From Phaeotremella fagi (lineage: Eukaryota; Basidiomycota; Tremellomycetes; Tremellales; Phaeotremellaceae): a stretch of 64,000 nucleotides of DNA. The DNA lies in contig BCHU01000003.1 of NCBI GenBank assembly GCA_001599715.1, positions 1,302,001-1,366,000 of the forward strand, written 5' to 3'. This document shows positions 48,701-60,083 of this stretch, piece by piece. The first letter of the stretch is position 1. Each line of letters opens with the position of its first letter. A program made the translations under genes and the position numbers. Under the pieces are notes generated by a model. It had not been told where the DNA came from, did not search any database, and worked only from the letters and a program-made list of their open reading frames with translations.

Positions 48701-49801
48701 CCTAACGAAGTCTTCGTTTGATTCATTTCGACACGGGTGTTGTAAGCTAAATCATCTCGCGTTGCTGGTAATGGGGAAAGTCGTTGGATTGAGGACGATG
48801 ATTGTCGAGGTTTTTTGTGATTGTAGGAAGCAGATCTAATGGAAGTTGGATCGATTTCGTCAGATGCCGATAATCTTCTTTTCTTTTTTATCCGTTTCCC
48901 CCTCCCTTGACCAATTTCGTCATTCATTTCGATCTCCTCTTCAGATCCAGCATCAACCATATCAGAAAGTAAATTGAGATCCGAAGAAACTCTTTCGATA
49001 GCTTTACCTTTACCCTTTTCCAAAGATGAATAGCGATTTTCGACTTTATCCGAACCGTTAGAATGGAGGGAAGTAGATAAATTATGATGAGCGTGTTCGT
49101 ATAAACTAATTGTATTAGGTCGCGGATGTGGTTCGATAGGTCGAACGGAATGTTCAGTTGATAAACGTCTTATCTCATAAGATTCTTTTTTCCTCTTAGC
49201 TTCCTCTTGTCTTTGTTCAGCTTTTAAATTTCTTCGATGGGTTCTCGGTCTCATCGTTGCCCATGATAAACCGTGAACACAGTTTAGATTCCTTGATTTA
49301 CATCTTGAACATGTTGGCCAGGCTCTGTCACAGTATTGTGCGACGGCTGGATGATTACATCCACCACAGGATGGTGGGACGTGATATGTTGGTTTACCTG
49401 TTCGTTTGAGGTCAGATACATTTAATGCAAGAAGGGAGTGAAACGATACGAACCATCTTTATCAACAGCTACCCAAACACTAGCTTTATCTAATCGATCG
49501 TCAGTATCGTTAGGTAGAATAGCTGGTCTGAACAATGACCCATTGGAATAAGGTTCGAGCTGAGGTTGAACTCTCATGTCACCAACATGTGGATTAGGTA
49601 TCCCGTAAAGTGGATAGTTGACATTATTCGGTGCAGTATAAGGAGGTTGATTCGTTCGTGACGACGAAGTCATAGAGGTTATAGATCCAGTGGGTCTGGA
49701 TTTCGTTATTCAGTATCTTATAGTATATGAGTTTAGCTACTGACTTACGTTGTTGATTCATTGAGCGAACCGTTGTTCGTACTTGTACCACCCCCAGACA
49801 T
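45750..49801 (-). CDS. Zinc-cluster protein with degenerate AlkB-like 2OG oxygenase domain
   Basis: Starts MSGGGTSTNN. Near residue 130 six cysteines are spaced CX2CX8CX6CX2CX6C (CGGC...YCDRAWPTCSRC), a variant of the Zn2Cys6 cluster, followed by basic RPRTHRRN. A disordered region with a basic signal (GKRIKKKRRL) follows. The middle has two Cys-rich zinc modules (CLNESCTQYFHLDGK; WVCSQCRMANERTHW...CNGCG). The C-terminal half matches the fungal AlkB-like fold (DELPFRRY, FNSMLIAA, FMALCILGSDGSLKI, LTLQHGDVVGI). The iron ligands HxD and the last His, expected after FNSMLIAA and after GDVVGI, are not there. So it may be a pseudoenzyme that reads DNA or chromatin. It ends in a basic tail. Confidence 0.65.
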
Positions 49802-50315
49802 ACTTTCAATTTCGATTTTTCGAAGGAAGTAGGTGTTTAAATCATGAATAATTACGCGAATGAGAATTTAACGAAATTGTAATCAGAAGTTATATTAATG
49901 CCAAAGGGAGAGGTAGAGTAGTGAGATGAACAGAGTACAAGTATACTATCAAGAAATACTGTAGATGGATGTAGAGATGTAGATGTTAAAAGCAACAACC
50001 TCAACCTCATTTCGGAAATGCTAATCTGAATCCTTCGCGACTTTGACTTTCTTTCACTGGAATCTACTTTTCTACAAATTACTCTTCATCTTTACCAACC
50101 AAACAACTATAAAGTCAATCTCAAGTATTTAGAATCATATCTCTGACGTCAACGTTCATCTGTATATCGTCATCGTAGCATCTAGCGTAGAGAACGGACG
50201 TTGAAAATCCCATTAAACAGTATCCCGATTGACTCGGATTCCAAAACACATAACATTGACAGAACCAAAATCTCTTCTTACTCAAACTCAACTCTTCCTC
50301 TTTTCCCACCTAAAT
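49802..50315. other. Intergenic, divergent promoter
   Basis: 514 bp between the zinc-cluster/AlkB-like gene and the nucleoside transporter. AT-rich near the first, pyrimidine-rich (CTCAACTCTTCCTCTTTTCC) just before the second. No RNA gene is recognised. Confidence 0.5.
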
Positions 50316-52020
50316 ATGTTGAAAACTTTCAAATCGATACTTACAGGTCGGATGGATGATGTCCAACCTAGTCAATCTGGATATCGACCTCTTGACGTGG
50401 ACGTGGACGTCGACGTTAACGTTGAGGAAGAGTTTCAGAGAGATAGTTTAACGAGACATGAGAAATCTGTTTATTACTGTTTTTGGATCTTAGGTGCTGG
50501 TGTGTTGTTAAGTTGGAATGGTGAGTTGAACGTTATGGTTTCACTTTGAGTACTCTGTCTAACATCCACTGCAGTTCTGATATGTACCATTCCTTTATTG
50601 GCTTCTTTCTTCCCCATCTCCTCTGGTATTAGAGGTCATCTAGCTAGTTATTTATCTACGATATACTGTTTCGGTAATCTCTTCTTCTTGGGTGTTGCTC
50701 AACGTGGAGTTGGAAAGGTAAGCTCCAGCTCTCTCATATTCAAAGTCATGTAACTGATGAAATGAATTTCCAGGTATCACCTTCAAGTCGATTACACTGG
50801 TCACTCCTTCTACTCCTAACCACCTCTATAATCCTAACATTCCCTCTCCTCCCGCTAATCCTACCAACCCTCTCTTCGACTCAATCCCCCCTCCTCCTCC
50901 CACTCCTCTTATCAATCACCCTAATCCTCTCAATCTCAACCTCATTCCTCCAATCGTCAGTATTCGCCCTAGCCTCCCTATGGGGCTCGAAAGAGGTACT
51001 AGCAGTCATGTCAGGTCAAGGTGGAATCGCAGTTCTCGTCTCATCAGTCCAAGTCTTCCTAGCTGTCATCTCAGCACTAACTAAATCGACTAATGAGAAC
51101 TTCGTTGAGGGACCACATAGTACGCTACCAGGTGTGGGTTTATGGTTTCTAGGTTCGATAGGTGCTTTTGGATGTCTCGCTGCTCATAGATATTTGAAAT
51201 CTCATCCTGATTATGGAAAGGTTTTGTATCCTTTGAAATTGAGGTTGGAGAATTTGAGTGATGAGGGTGATAGAGGGCTGGGAGTAACTCGACGGGTTTT
51301 CAGAAAGAATATCTTGTTGGAAATTGCTGTTGCTTGGGTTTTCGTCGTTACTCTGGTATGTCGTGTAAATCCCTCTTGATTTGGAAGACTGACTGAACTC
51401 TGATTTAGTCCGTCTTCCCACCGATCACAACATCAATCATCTCAACCCACATCCCAACCCCAAGATTACTTCAACCCGACGTCTTCATCCCAGTCCATTT
51501 CGTATTATTCAACAGTAAGTCCAAATCCCAAACTTGAGATCTCAAAACTAACACAAAATTTCAGTCGGAGATTACCTAGGGAGAACTTATTTACCCACCA
51601 TACCTGCATTCTTAATCACGAATCCAAAAAGAATCTTAACACTATCATTCATAAGAACAATTTTCATCCCAATTTTCTTGGCTTGTAACGTCGTCTTACC
51701 CAATACAGCCAGTGTTGAAGGAGTATGGATAAACACCGATTTAGGCTATTTCTTGATCTTAATGTTATTCGGAGCTACCAACGGGTAAGTCAACCAACCT
51801 CTTGACATGACAAGGAAATTAACTTTATGAACGTTATAGCTACATATCATCGTTATGTATGATTACAGCTTCATCACCTGCTTTCAATCCCCGAATCTCA
51901 GAGGATGAGAAAGACGTCGCTGGGACGTTGGCCGCTTTCTGTCTAGTCTCAGGATTAGCTGGGGGTAGTGTAGCAAGTTTCGGTGTGAATTGGTTGATAA
52001 GTAGGAATGTCTTTGGTTAA
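50316..52020 (+). CDS. Equilibrative nucleoside transporter (ENT/SLC29)
   Basis: Facilitated nucleoside carrier; the budding yeast homologue is Fun26 of the vacuole. Starts MLKTFKSILTGRMDD, then an acidic run (DVDVDVDVNVEEEF). The first membrane helix has the family pattern FWILGAGVLLSWNVLI. About 11 hydrophobic segments follow, with a central cytosolic loop (HPDYGKVLYPLKLRLENL). The last helices contain FGATNGYISSLCMI and GTLAAFCLVSGLAGGSVASF, typical ENT C-terminal motifs. It ends SRNVFG. Several introns of about 50 nt. Confidence 0.93.
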
Positions 52021-52865
52021 GATACCACAAACATGGTAAAGAAATTAGAATAGATTGTTGTACATTATAACGATTCATTACAAATATTCTGTATCTATCC
52101 TCTGATCAATGTGATTTCAAGTTTTAAAACCGGGGTTTCTAAGTTGATATCATCGTCATGTTGGGCATGATCCCATCCAGTAAATTCTATGTTATGGTCG
52201 TGGTTTATCAGTCATTATCCTGTACTTGAGTCCCCGGACCCACCGAAAAGAAATGAGATCGTGTCATCATATCGTAAAATGAACTCTGGTGTGATCTTCG
52301 ATTGAGGTGTAGTCATGAAAGTAACGATTTGAGGGATGAGTTGCTATAAAATCATTCGTCATTCAGTACCAGATAAGTCACAAGTGAATTACATTTAAAA
52401 TCATGATGGCATGTTCCCTACCTGTCAGTATCATGGATATCTTCAATTTATACCTTATTGAATCATTCTTGAGATCTTTGGTTATACTAACTTGAACGAT
52501 TTTGCTGTTTTGCTTTTTTTAGTCGTATCTAGTGCACGATTGGGGTCTGACTTACTTCGTACTTGGGACTCGGATTAGTTGGTTGGATCCTGGTTCGAAT
52601 TCGATTTCGAGATTTGAGGGTTGGATTATCATTGTCATCTTTCACTGCGGTGTTTTGGATTGTTGTTCTTCAAAGAGTAATTTGGTTGCTCTTGTTATGA
52701 TGTAGTCTTGTTCTTGTTCTAGAAGATTTGAGAATGATTGAAGTAAACGTTTATTTGAGGTTGAATGATCAATTTACGGTTGATTGGACTCATCGGTCCG
52801 TGCACGCATAAAGCAAAATATCATTAAATCATTATTAAAATCATCATACAAATCCATCACCCCAT
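52021..52865. other. Intergenic, between convergent transporter and RPC17 genes
   Basis: 845 bp, unusually long for a convergent gap here. T/G-rich and AT-rich sequence with no open frame of note. A B-box-like GGTTCGAATTC near 52590 has no matching cloverleaf. Nothing can be supported. Confidence 0.45.
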
Positions 52866-53781
52866 CTAACTATCAATCTCACCATCCCTCTCATCCTCCA
52901 CACCACCTTCCTTCCCAGCGCCCCATTCAGCTTCAGTAACGAATTCCTGTTGAGCAGCCATCATCATCTCTTCATCGTATCCTTCATCTTCCCCACCCAT
53001 CCCTGGTTCCCCTTCTTCGTAAGTTTCACCAAATGATTTATACGCTTGAGTATATTGTATCAGATGCTCTGGGACTTGGTCTAGTAATGTCGAACTTATT
53101 AGTTGTTCGATTTGTGAAAGGGTTTCGTCGCATGCTGATTTATATCTCGCTTCGGGTTCTTCTACTATCTACAAAAGTAGGTTAGTTGATATTCAATCTT
53201 GCGAGGTGTTCTATAGAGGATGAGTTGAAACCTACCGCGTATAAGTTTACTCGACTCGTTGGTGCTGAATTACAACATTGTAAAACTTCAGCTTTGGTCA
53301 AATCAAAATCTTGAAGTTGATCAGCGAGCAAAGCAACCCCATCCTCAGTCTGTCTAGCAGTAGGATTAAAATCTTGACACAAATATTCGATGATCTATTC
53401 CCACCATTAGCAAAGACCAACAACAAGTAACAAGAACCCACTTTATCCTGTAACCAAACTAATCCAGGTGTAACACCTCTCCTAACAGCGATTTTCTCAT
53501 TCCCCTCCTCCTCTACCGTTAGTTCAGGTAACACTTCATCATTGAATTCCCTTCCTCGATCTTTGATGACCGGATAATCTTTTCTTGATTGAATTTCGTT
53601 TCTTGTTCTTTGACTGTTTATTGATTTTTCTAGATGGTCGTTATCTTGCTTTAGGTTGGTGAAATGCGTTAAGACTTCATGGTAGGAGAGATGGATCGGT
53701 GCGTTTGTTGATATCTGGTTAGTTGTAGGAGAAGGGTGTCAGTTAATGGTGTGATCTCATGGTGTAATAGCCTACCTTCAT
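52866..53781 (-). CDS. RPC17: RNA polymerase III subunit Rpc17 (C17/RPC9)
   Basis: Rpb4-like subunit that forms the Pol III stalk with C25 and contacts TFIIIB. Two codons (MK) are spliced to ISTNAPIHLSYHEVLTHF. The HRDC-like core has TPGLVWLQDKIIEYL and FDLTKAEVLQCCNSAP, then NLYAIVEEPEARY, as in the family. The C-terminus is acidic (YEEGEPGMGGEDEGYDEEM). Length of about 250 residues is longer than yeast C17, because of an inserted linker near residue 50 and the acidic tail. Confidence 0.85.
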
Positions 53782-54270
53782 GTTTATTTTGATTATAGTT
53801 TGAAATACTGATTAATATTTACGACCTACTGATGTTCGAAATTCAAAACAAATATACTGAAACCACCTCCACCAAAATGAAGTGCCACTTTAAGAAACAC
53901 CGCAAGAACAACACTGTATCACCGAACGGAGAGTGATTAAACTCCGTGTTCTGCTCATTTTCGGACGCGTCTTCCCTCGTGTCTGTCTTCGCGAATTGAG
54001 TGGATCAAGGTAAGGTTAAACATTACTCGTCCTTGTATACTTGTATTACAACATTACTTTCATCTTAATTGTACTTTATATCACATCCTACCTATAACAT
54101 ACTCAATCCAGAAGGAGTAAATAGGACATCAACGCACCGTCTTGTCTATTGTCAAAGGATCGTACTCAACTCGTTCAGAACAGAGAAATCGAATCGGTAT
54201 TCAACCAGAATCGGTAAAACTCAATCACATCGGTCGAAGAATTGTTCATTACATCTCATAAATTCTCATC
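53782..54270. other. Intergenic, divergent promoter of RPC17 and MBS1
   Basis: 489 bp between divergent starts. It holds an ACGCGT at 53965-53970. The 5' leader of MBS1 would be long. No RNA gene is recognised. Confidence 0.5.
53965..53970. promoter_or_regulatory. ACGCGT (MCB) box upstream of MBS1
   Basis: Exact MBF-type palindrome 301 bp upstream of the MBS1 start and 184 bp upstream of RPC17. As MBS1 encodes the presumed ACGCGT binder, the site could allow self-regulation. One 6-mer is weak evidence on its own. Confidence 0.4.
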
Positions 54271-57002
54271 ATGGGTAAGAAGGCTGTCGCCGTTGTAGGT
54301 GCTGGTGATGGACAGCATACTATTTTCAAGGTATGTTTGTGATTTCTTTGGAAATAAACTTTGAGGAGATTCACTAACTCGATTTCAGGCTACTTACAGG
54401 CAAGTATTTTGATCATCTGAATGGAAATCCACAGAGTTTACTGACAGTTTTGATCATTATTTATTTATCTAGTGGAGTGTGAGTTGCCCTTTTCCTTTGG
54501 ATGTACGCAAAGAAAATCAACTTACGCCTTCTAGACCCGTTTACGAAATGATATGTCGATCAGTTGCTGTTATGAGACGTCGATCGGATTCTTATCTCAA
54601 CGCGACTCAAATTCTTAAAGTAGCAGGATTCGATAAACCACAAAGGACCAGAGTTTTAGAGAGAGAAGTTCAAAAGGGTGAACATGAGAAAGTACAAGGT
54701 GGTTATGGAAAATATCAAGGTAATTCCCCATTCAATCGGTATTTCTCCATTGTCTTGGTTTAGAAACTGATGATATCAGGTACATGGGTGCCAATCGAAC
54801 GAGGTTTGGCTTTAGCTAAACAATACAACGTTGAAGATCTTCTTCGTCCAATTATCGATTATATTCCAACATCCGTCTCACCTCCTCCAGCACCTAAACA
54901 TATAGTGGCGCCACCAACGAAATCGAAAAAGGATAAAGATGCTTTAGGTAAAGCTGGAAGTAGTAAAGAAGCACTTGGAGCTACACCCTCCAAAACTGGT
55001 CCAATGTCTGCAGCAGCTCTTCAAGCTCAAGCTCAACTTGCTGCACAGAGAGCGGCAGCTGGTAGAGCTCAAGAACGGGCTACTCAACCTGTCAAGGAAG
55101 CTACACCGGATCAAGTCAATTCTGGGCAGTTATCTGGCGATGAATCGATGACGGGTACACCTGAAGAGGAAGATTCTTCATCAGATACACCTAGTCCTGT
55201 CGCATCTGTTCTTGGAGAATCGGAATTGGATCTGAGTGGTAACATGTTGAATGTTGAGATGATGGGCGGTAGTGGTATACCAGGTATGGGGATGTTATCA
55301 AGAAAACGACCTGCGGCGATGATGGATGACGGGATGGAACTTGATGATTATTCAAACCAACTGAGAAGGTCTAGAGTTCCAAGCGCTGTTCATACACCCC
55401 GAGCGAGTCCTCGACATCTTTTAGGTAACAACGGTATGGATATTCAAACATTAACACCTGAACAATATACCGATATAATCCTCAACTACTTCATCTCCGA
55501 AACATCTCAAATCCCTTCAATACTAGTTTCTCCTCCTCACAACTACGACCCAAATTCAAGGATTGACGAAGATGGTCATACAGCTTTACATTGGGCTTGT
55601 GCCATGGGTAGAGTCCGGGTTGTGAAACTTCTTCTCACGGCTGGAGCATCCGTTTTCGCAGGTAACAACGCTGAACAAACACCTCTCATGAGGAGTGTGA
55701 TGTTCTCGAACAACTACGATGTCAGGAAATTCCCAGAATTGTACGAACTTTTACACCGATCAACGTTGAATATCGATAAACATAATCGAACGGTCTTTCA
55801 TCATATTGCCAATTTAGCGCTTACAAAAGGTAAAGCTCATGCTGCGAGGTATTACATGGAAACGATATTATCGAGATTATCAGATTATCCCCAAGAACTT
55901 GCTGATGTCATAAATTTCCAAGATGAAGATGGTGAAACGGCTCTGACGTTAGCTGCCAGAGCGAGATCTAGAAGGTTGGTGAAAAGTCTGTTAGATCATG
56001 GTGCAGACCCGAAAATCAAAAACAGGGATTTCAAATCTGCAGAAGATTATATCCTTGAGGATGAACGATTCAGATCTTCACCTGTTCATGGAACTTCCGG
56101 TCAAACGAATGGAACTCGTAACTCTAACGGTATATCTTCATCGATATTACCATCATCCTCCGGTGTTAATGGTACAGTTTTCGCCCCTCAATTATTCAAT
56201 TCTGAAGCGGCTCGATTGGCTGGTGGTCAATGTATATCCGATATCACTTCACACATGTCGTCCCTTGCTCGAAGTTTCGATACCGAACTTCAAACCAAGG
56301 AAAGGGCTATCCTACAAGCTAAAGCTTTACTCACCAACATCCATGCTGAAGTGACGGAAGCCACGAAATTGATAACAACACTATCAGCCCAAGCTGAACC
56401 TATCGAATCTAAAAAACGAGAATTAGAAGTTCAACAAACTAATTTCGGTAATAAAGTTATGGAAGCTGTTAAAAAGGGATATGGAATTTGGTACGACGGA
56501 CAAATAGGTCGTGAAGAGAGATTCAAGAGTGGACAGGATCCAACGGTCAACGGTGAAGATTATTCTGATTTATCGAATTTATTGGATATACCCCAAGGTG
56601 GGGTTGAGGTTGTTCAGGCTGAAGAGGAGAGATTGAGATGGGAAATTGAAGAGAAGAGACGAAGAAGAAATGATTTGGTTAAACAATATGTTAAAGCTAA
56701 AGCTGAGGTGAGTTGGGTTGTTCACTCTTATTCGCTTTTTGAGACTTTGCTGACAATTCGTTAAAGGCTGGGACAAGTGAAAAAATCGCAAAATACAGAC
56801 AACTGATATCGGCTGGTTGTGGGGGGATAGCAATAAGTGAAGTGGACAGTGTGATGACGCAGTTGTTGGAGGTAAGTTGGGATCATTCGTTGTTTTTTTA
56901 TCTTTTTAGAATATTGACATTTTCTAGACGCTTGAGAACGAAGCGGGACAAGCTAATTACACTGCACCACCGGCTAACGTCAATGTGCAGTGGTTGACGT
57001 GA
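54271..57002 (+). CDS. MBS1: APSES cell-cycle transcription factor (Mbp1/Swi4-like, Mbs1)
   Basis: DNA-binding subunit of the G1/S factor MBF. Exons 1-4 start at 54271-54330, 54389-54399 (11 nt), 54473-54478 (6 nt) and 54535. Together they spell FKATYSGVPVYEM, the conserved start of the APSES domain. The domain continues with [38 protein letters not shown]. The intron after exon 2 starts with GC (GC-AG). After an Ala/Gln-rich linker come ankyrin repeats ([49 protein letters not shown]), then a coiled-coil heterodimer region. The C-terminus is [11 protein letters not shown] plus NVNVQWLT. The whole layout matches Mbp1. Confidence 0.95.
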
Positions 57003-57798
57003 AGTCCTCGACCATTTGGCTAGGTCACAAATGAAAGACGACATTTTCCATAGATTGGCATTTGAAGTCTTGATTCTTTATTCTTTGGTTTACGATTATC
57101 CATTCACTCACGTTTTCTTCACGTTATTTTTTATTCACTTTCGTCTCTTGGGAGGGGTTTCTTGATGTAGCAGTGTTCCAGTTCCTTAGGAAAGAGTTTT
57201 ATTGATGAAGAAGTTTTATTCGATCGTATTGAGCGGACAGTTTAAGCTTTTATCATTCTTACCGAGGTTAGTCACCTCCTGGTAAAGTCTGCAGTTGAGA
57301 AATGGTCCGTTCAGTCGTTCTCGGTTCAGTGCTATTGATGAACGACTAAGCTAGAACACAGCACTAGACTGGATTTCTGAGTTCTGGGTACAATAGGAGG
57401 AACGACTGCCCAGAAAATAGTCGCTGAGGGGTCTGGGCTAGCTGGATCCGATCGCAGAGGTAATGACCACGCTGCCCTAGAGAAATAGTAGGTTCCGAGA
57501 TCAAGACTATACAATTGATAACGTCAGTCTCGATCTCGTGTTTGTTGCAGAGATATGCGATTGTTCTGTCCACTTTAGCAAATCTCATTTGAAGTTTACT
57601 GATCGAGATTTGGATAAAAGGACACCCATTCACTATTGATCTCAATAAATTGTCCCGGTTTCAATTGATCTGCTTGAAAAATTACAGTACTGAAATTCAG
57701 AGCTAGAGGAAATTCCTCGTTCTCTGAACGTTCATTCTGAATCTGAAATATTGAAGCATATTCATGACTACACTATATTCATCTAAACCTACAATCGT
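57003..57798. other. Intergenic, MBS1 3' flank to family F member 1
   Basis: 796 bp between convergent genes. T-rich after MBS1. Around 57300-57500 the sequence is GC-richer and has short inverted stretches but forms no recognised RNA. Nothing else can be supported. Confidence 0.45.
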
Positions 57799-58584
57799 TC
57801 ATTCTTTACTGATGGGACAAGGAACATTTTCTTCAATAAGTTCACCAGACATAGTATTAACACCGCTAATCCTGACCATCAATCTATCGTCCTCCTTCAG
57901 CTCGATGCTATCAACACTCAAAGACTCCCAATCAACCTCCTCAAACTTAACCCACAACCTTGTCTGCATTTCCGAAGCCAATTGACCTCTTGCTTCGTCG
58001 ATTTTATTGAAATTCCCATCTTGAGTGAGATATTCGCACACCAGATCGGTTAATAGTTCGGCGGTAGGCTGAACAGTATATTTATCTATCGTGATTGATT
58101 CTGGAGAGGTGAACATGTCTTGGTGTGTCTCTTGAGCAGTCTCTGAAAACGTTTTCAAATCGTGTTGAATCTTTTGGATAGTATTTTCTTCTGTAACGGG
58201 TCTAAGTGGGTCTTCTTCGCAATGATCGATGAAGATCTCATCAAGAGCATTGAGTACTCTGGTAGGAACTCGAAGAGTCTTATCGTGAACCTTGGGGTTG
58301 TTCTCAAGTAACTTAGAAAGTACTGATGGGATATCGTTTACAAGGCTTGTTCCGTTATTATATTTTGAGTTTTCTGTGTACTTGATGAAAACAGTTGAAG
58401 GTGATGACGTTTTGAAGTATTCTAATAAAGTTTCGGCTATCTTTCGATCGTCTGATTCACAATAACCAAAGCCCAGATCGGTTTGGAAAGCAAAACTGTT
58501 GTTGATCAGTTCAGTAATGACTTCTTCGTTGTGGATATATTCTTTCCATTTCGGTTCGTCAACTGAGATGAAAGTTGATGGCAT
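57799..58584 (-). CDS. Tandem family F, member 1 (unknown protein)
   Basis: A single exon of 262 codons starting MPSTFISVDEPKWKEY. Features shared with the next two genes: FQTDLGFGY, IAETL, DIPSVLSKLLE, TLRVPTRVLNALDEI, an amphipathic helical middle, TAELLTDLVCEYL, GQLASEMQTRLW and a C-terminal DxIELKEDDRLMVRISGV, probably a beta hairpin. No signal peptide, membrane helix or known domain. The lack of introns is unusual for this window. Function unknown. Confidence 0.8.
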   Translation of the reverse strand: MPSTFISVDEPKWKEYIHNEEVITELINNSFAFQTDLGFGYCESDDRKIAETLLEYFKTSSPSTVFIKYTENSKYNNGTSLVNDIPSVLSKLLENNPKVHDKTLRVPTRVLNALDEIFIDHCEEDPLRPVTEENTIQKIQHDLKTFSETAQETHQDMFTSPESITIDKYTVQPTAELLTDLVCEYLTQDGNFNKIDEARGQLASEMQTRLWVKFEEVDWESLSVDSIELKEDDRLMVRISGVNTMSGELIEENVPCPISKE

Positions 58585-59298
58585 GCTGGATGAAAATTCC
58601 AGTGACGCTGCACTGTGTTGGAAGAAAGATAAGTGGAAGGGGGTTTTGCAAAAGCCTCTGGAGAATTGGTTTTTACAGATATCGGAGCCTCAATGGCCTT
58701 CTAAACACTTGCTTTGTACTAGCTCCACCAAAAGGAGCATTTCCCGAACATCATTTCATCGGGGTTAGCCTTGTGTTGCAACTTCGGAAAGACGTCATAT
58801 ATGTACGTCTTTGAATTTTCCGATATCTGTCTTTGACATCACCACAAGCTCAATGCCTTCTTGCTCCACAACAATCTCAACTCTTCGAATCCATGAATCA
58901 CCATTCCGGTGTTCTATGAGAAGTAATCAATTGCAGTAGCTTACGACTGTTCCCCACCAAACCGACTGCTTGTGGCATTGTGTTCTGCCACATTTGCCCT
59001 TTAAATGAAGAGTACACCTTTAAATGAGTGTACAAGTCAGTGGTCATTCAAAACGTGACAGTTTTTTGTCTACATCTTGGGGTTTGGTTGGCTATTCCTC
59101 TTCTGTATAGCTCGACAAGCATGTCTTGTCGTTGAAGAATTCGTTTCAGAAAGCGACATGTACTGTATTTAGTGAGAAAAAAAAAAAGAAAGATGCAGTA
59201 TTGAGTGAAACGAATTTGCACGTTCTTTCAATTTCATAGGGCTCAAAAGTAGCTATGTACGACCTATCATGCTCAAAACGTGACATCTCCACTTTTAT
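58585..59298. other. Intergenic, between F1 and F2; duplicated promoter
   Basis: 714 bp. About 58585-58860 is clearly similar to 60084-60350 upstream of member 2 (shared CTAAACA, CAGCTCC/TAGCTCC, CCCGAACATC and CGGAA blocks in order), so the promoter was duplicated with the gene. A poly-A tract lies near 59175-59190. Confidence 0.55.
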
Positions 59299-60083
59299 CT
59301 ACATAAGATTAAGACTAACACTGGACTTCGCTTCCAAGATTTTATTGGCAACCTGATCAACACCGCTAACACTGACTACCAAATTATCATCTTTTAGCTT
59401 GATGTCATCAACACCCAACGAACTCCACTTGACATTCGGCCACCGCGCAGAGGACAATCTTTCTCCCATTTCTGAAGCCAATTTACCTCTGAATTTGTTG
59501 ATGTCGAGGTTGATGTGCTTGACTGTTGTATCTCGGGACCAAAGTTCGCAGACCAGATCGGTTAACAGTTCGGCGGTAACCTGTGCGGTGTATTTATTGA
59601 GCGAGATTTCTTTTGGTGATCTGACGATATCTGGATATAAGTGTTGAGCGGTGTCTGAAAAATGTTTCAGGCTGGATTGGATGCGACGGATGGTTTTGGA
59701 TACATCTGAGCCCTTTTCGAATTGAACATTCATGATGTTATCGAGATCTTTGAGTACTGAGGAAGGGACTCGAAGAGTCTTATTTGCAACCATGGGGTTT
59801 TTGTTGACCAGCTCAGAAAGAACTGCGGGGATGTCGCTTCGAAGTATTGTTTGATTAACGTATCTTGTTGGCTCGGTGTATTCGACATAACCGTTTGATG
59901 AGATAAATTCCTTGTAGGAGTCTACTAAAGTTTCGGCTATTTTTCGACTGTCTTCTTTACAATAACCAAAGCCAAATCAGCTTGGAAAACAGAACTTTGA
60001 TCAGCCAGTTGGGTGATGACTTTGCGGCTGCGGATAAAGTCGTTCCATTCTGGTTCGTAGGTTTGTATATGAATTGATGGCAT
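59299..60083 (-). pseudogene. Tandem family F, member 2, one-base frameshift
   Basis: Starts MPSIHIQTYEPEWNDF, aligned with member 1. At 59971-59973 the + strand reads GCC where member 1 has GCCC; the lost base shifts the frame in the middle of the DLGFGY motif and brings a stop about 11 codons later. Beyond this the member-1-like frame resumes and is clean to the stop at 59299 (TLRVPSSVLKDLD, TAELLTDLVCELW, GKLASEMGERL). Total length is 785 nt, exactly one short of 262 codons. A recent pseudogene, or a sequence error. Confidence 0.75.

Noticed and set aside
52580..52620. B-box-like GGTTCGAATTC suggesting a tRNA
   Set aside because: No acceptor stem, anticodon stem or A box can be placed around it, and the last bases differ from the B-box consensus.
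57330..57385. TTGATGA and CTGA motifs suggesting a C/D-box snoRNA
   Set aside because: The C box has T in place of the purine, there is no terminal stem, and spacing is poor. Chance is more likely.
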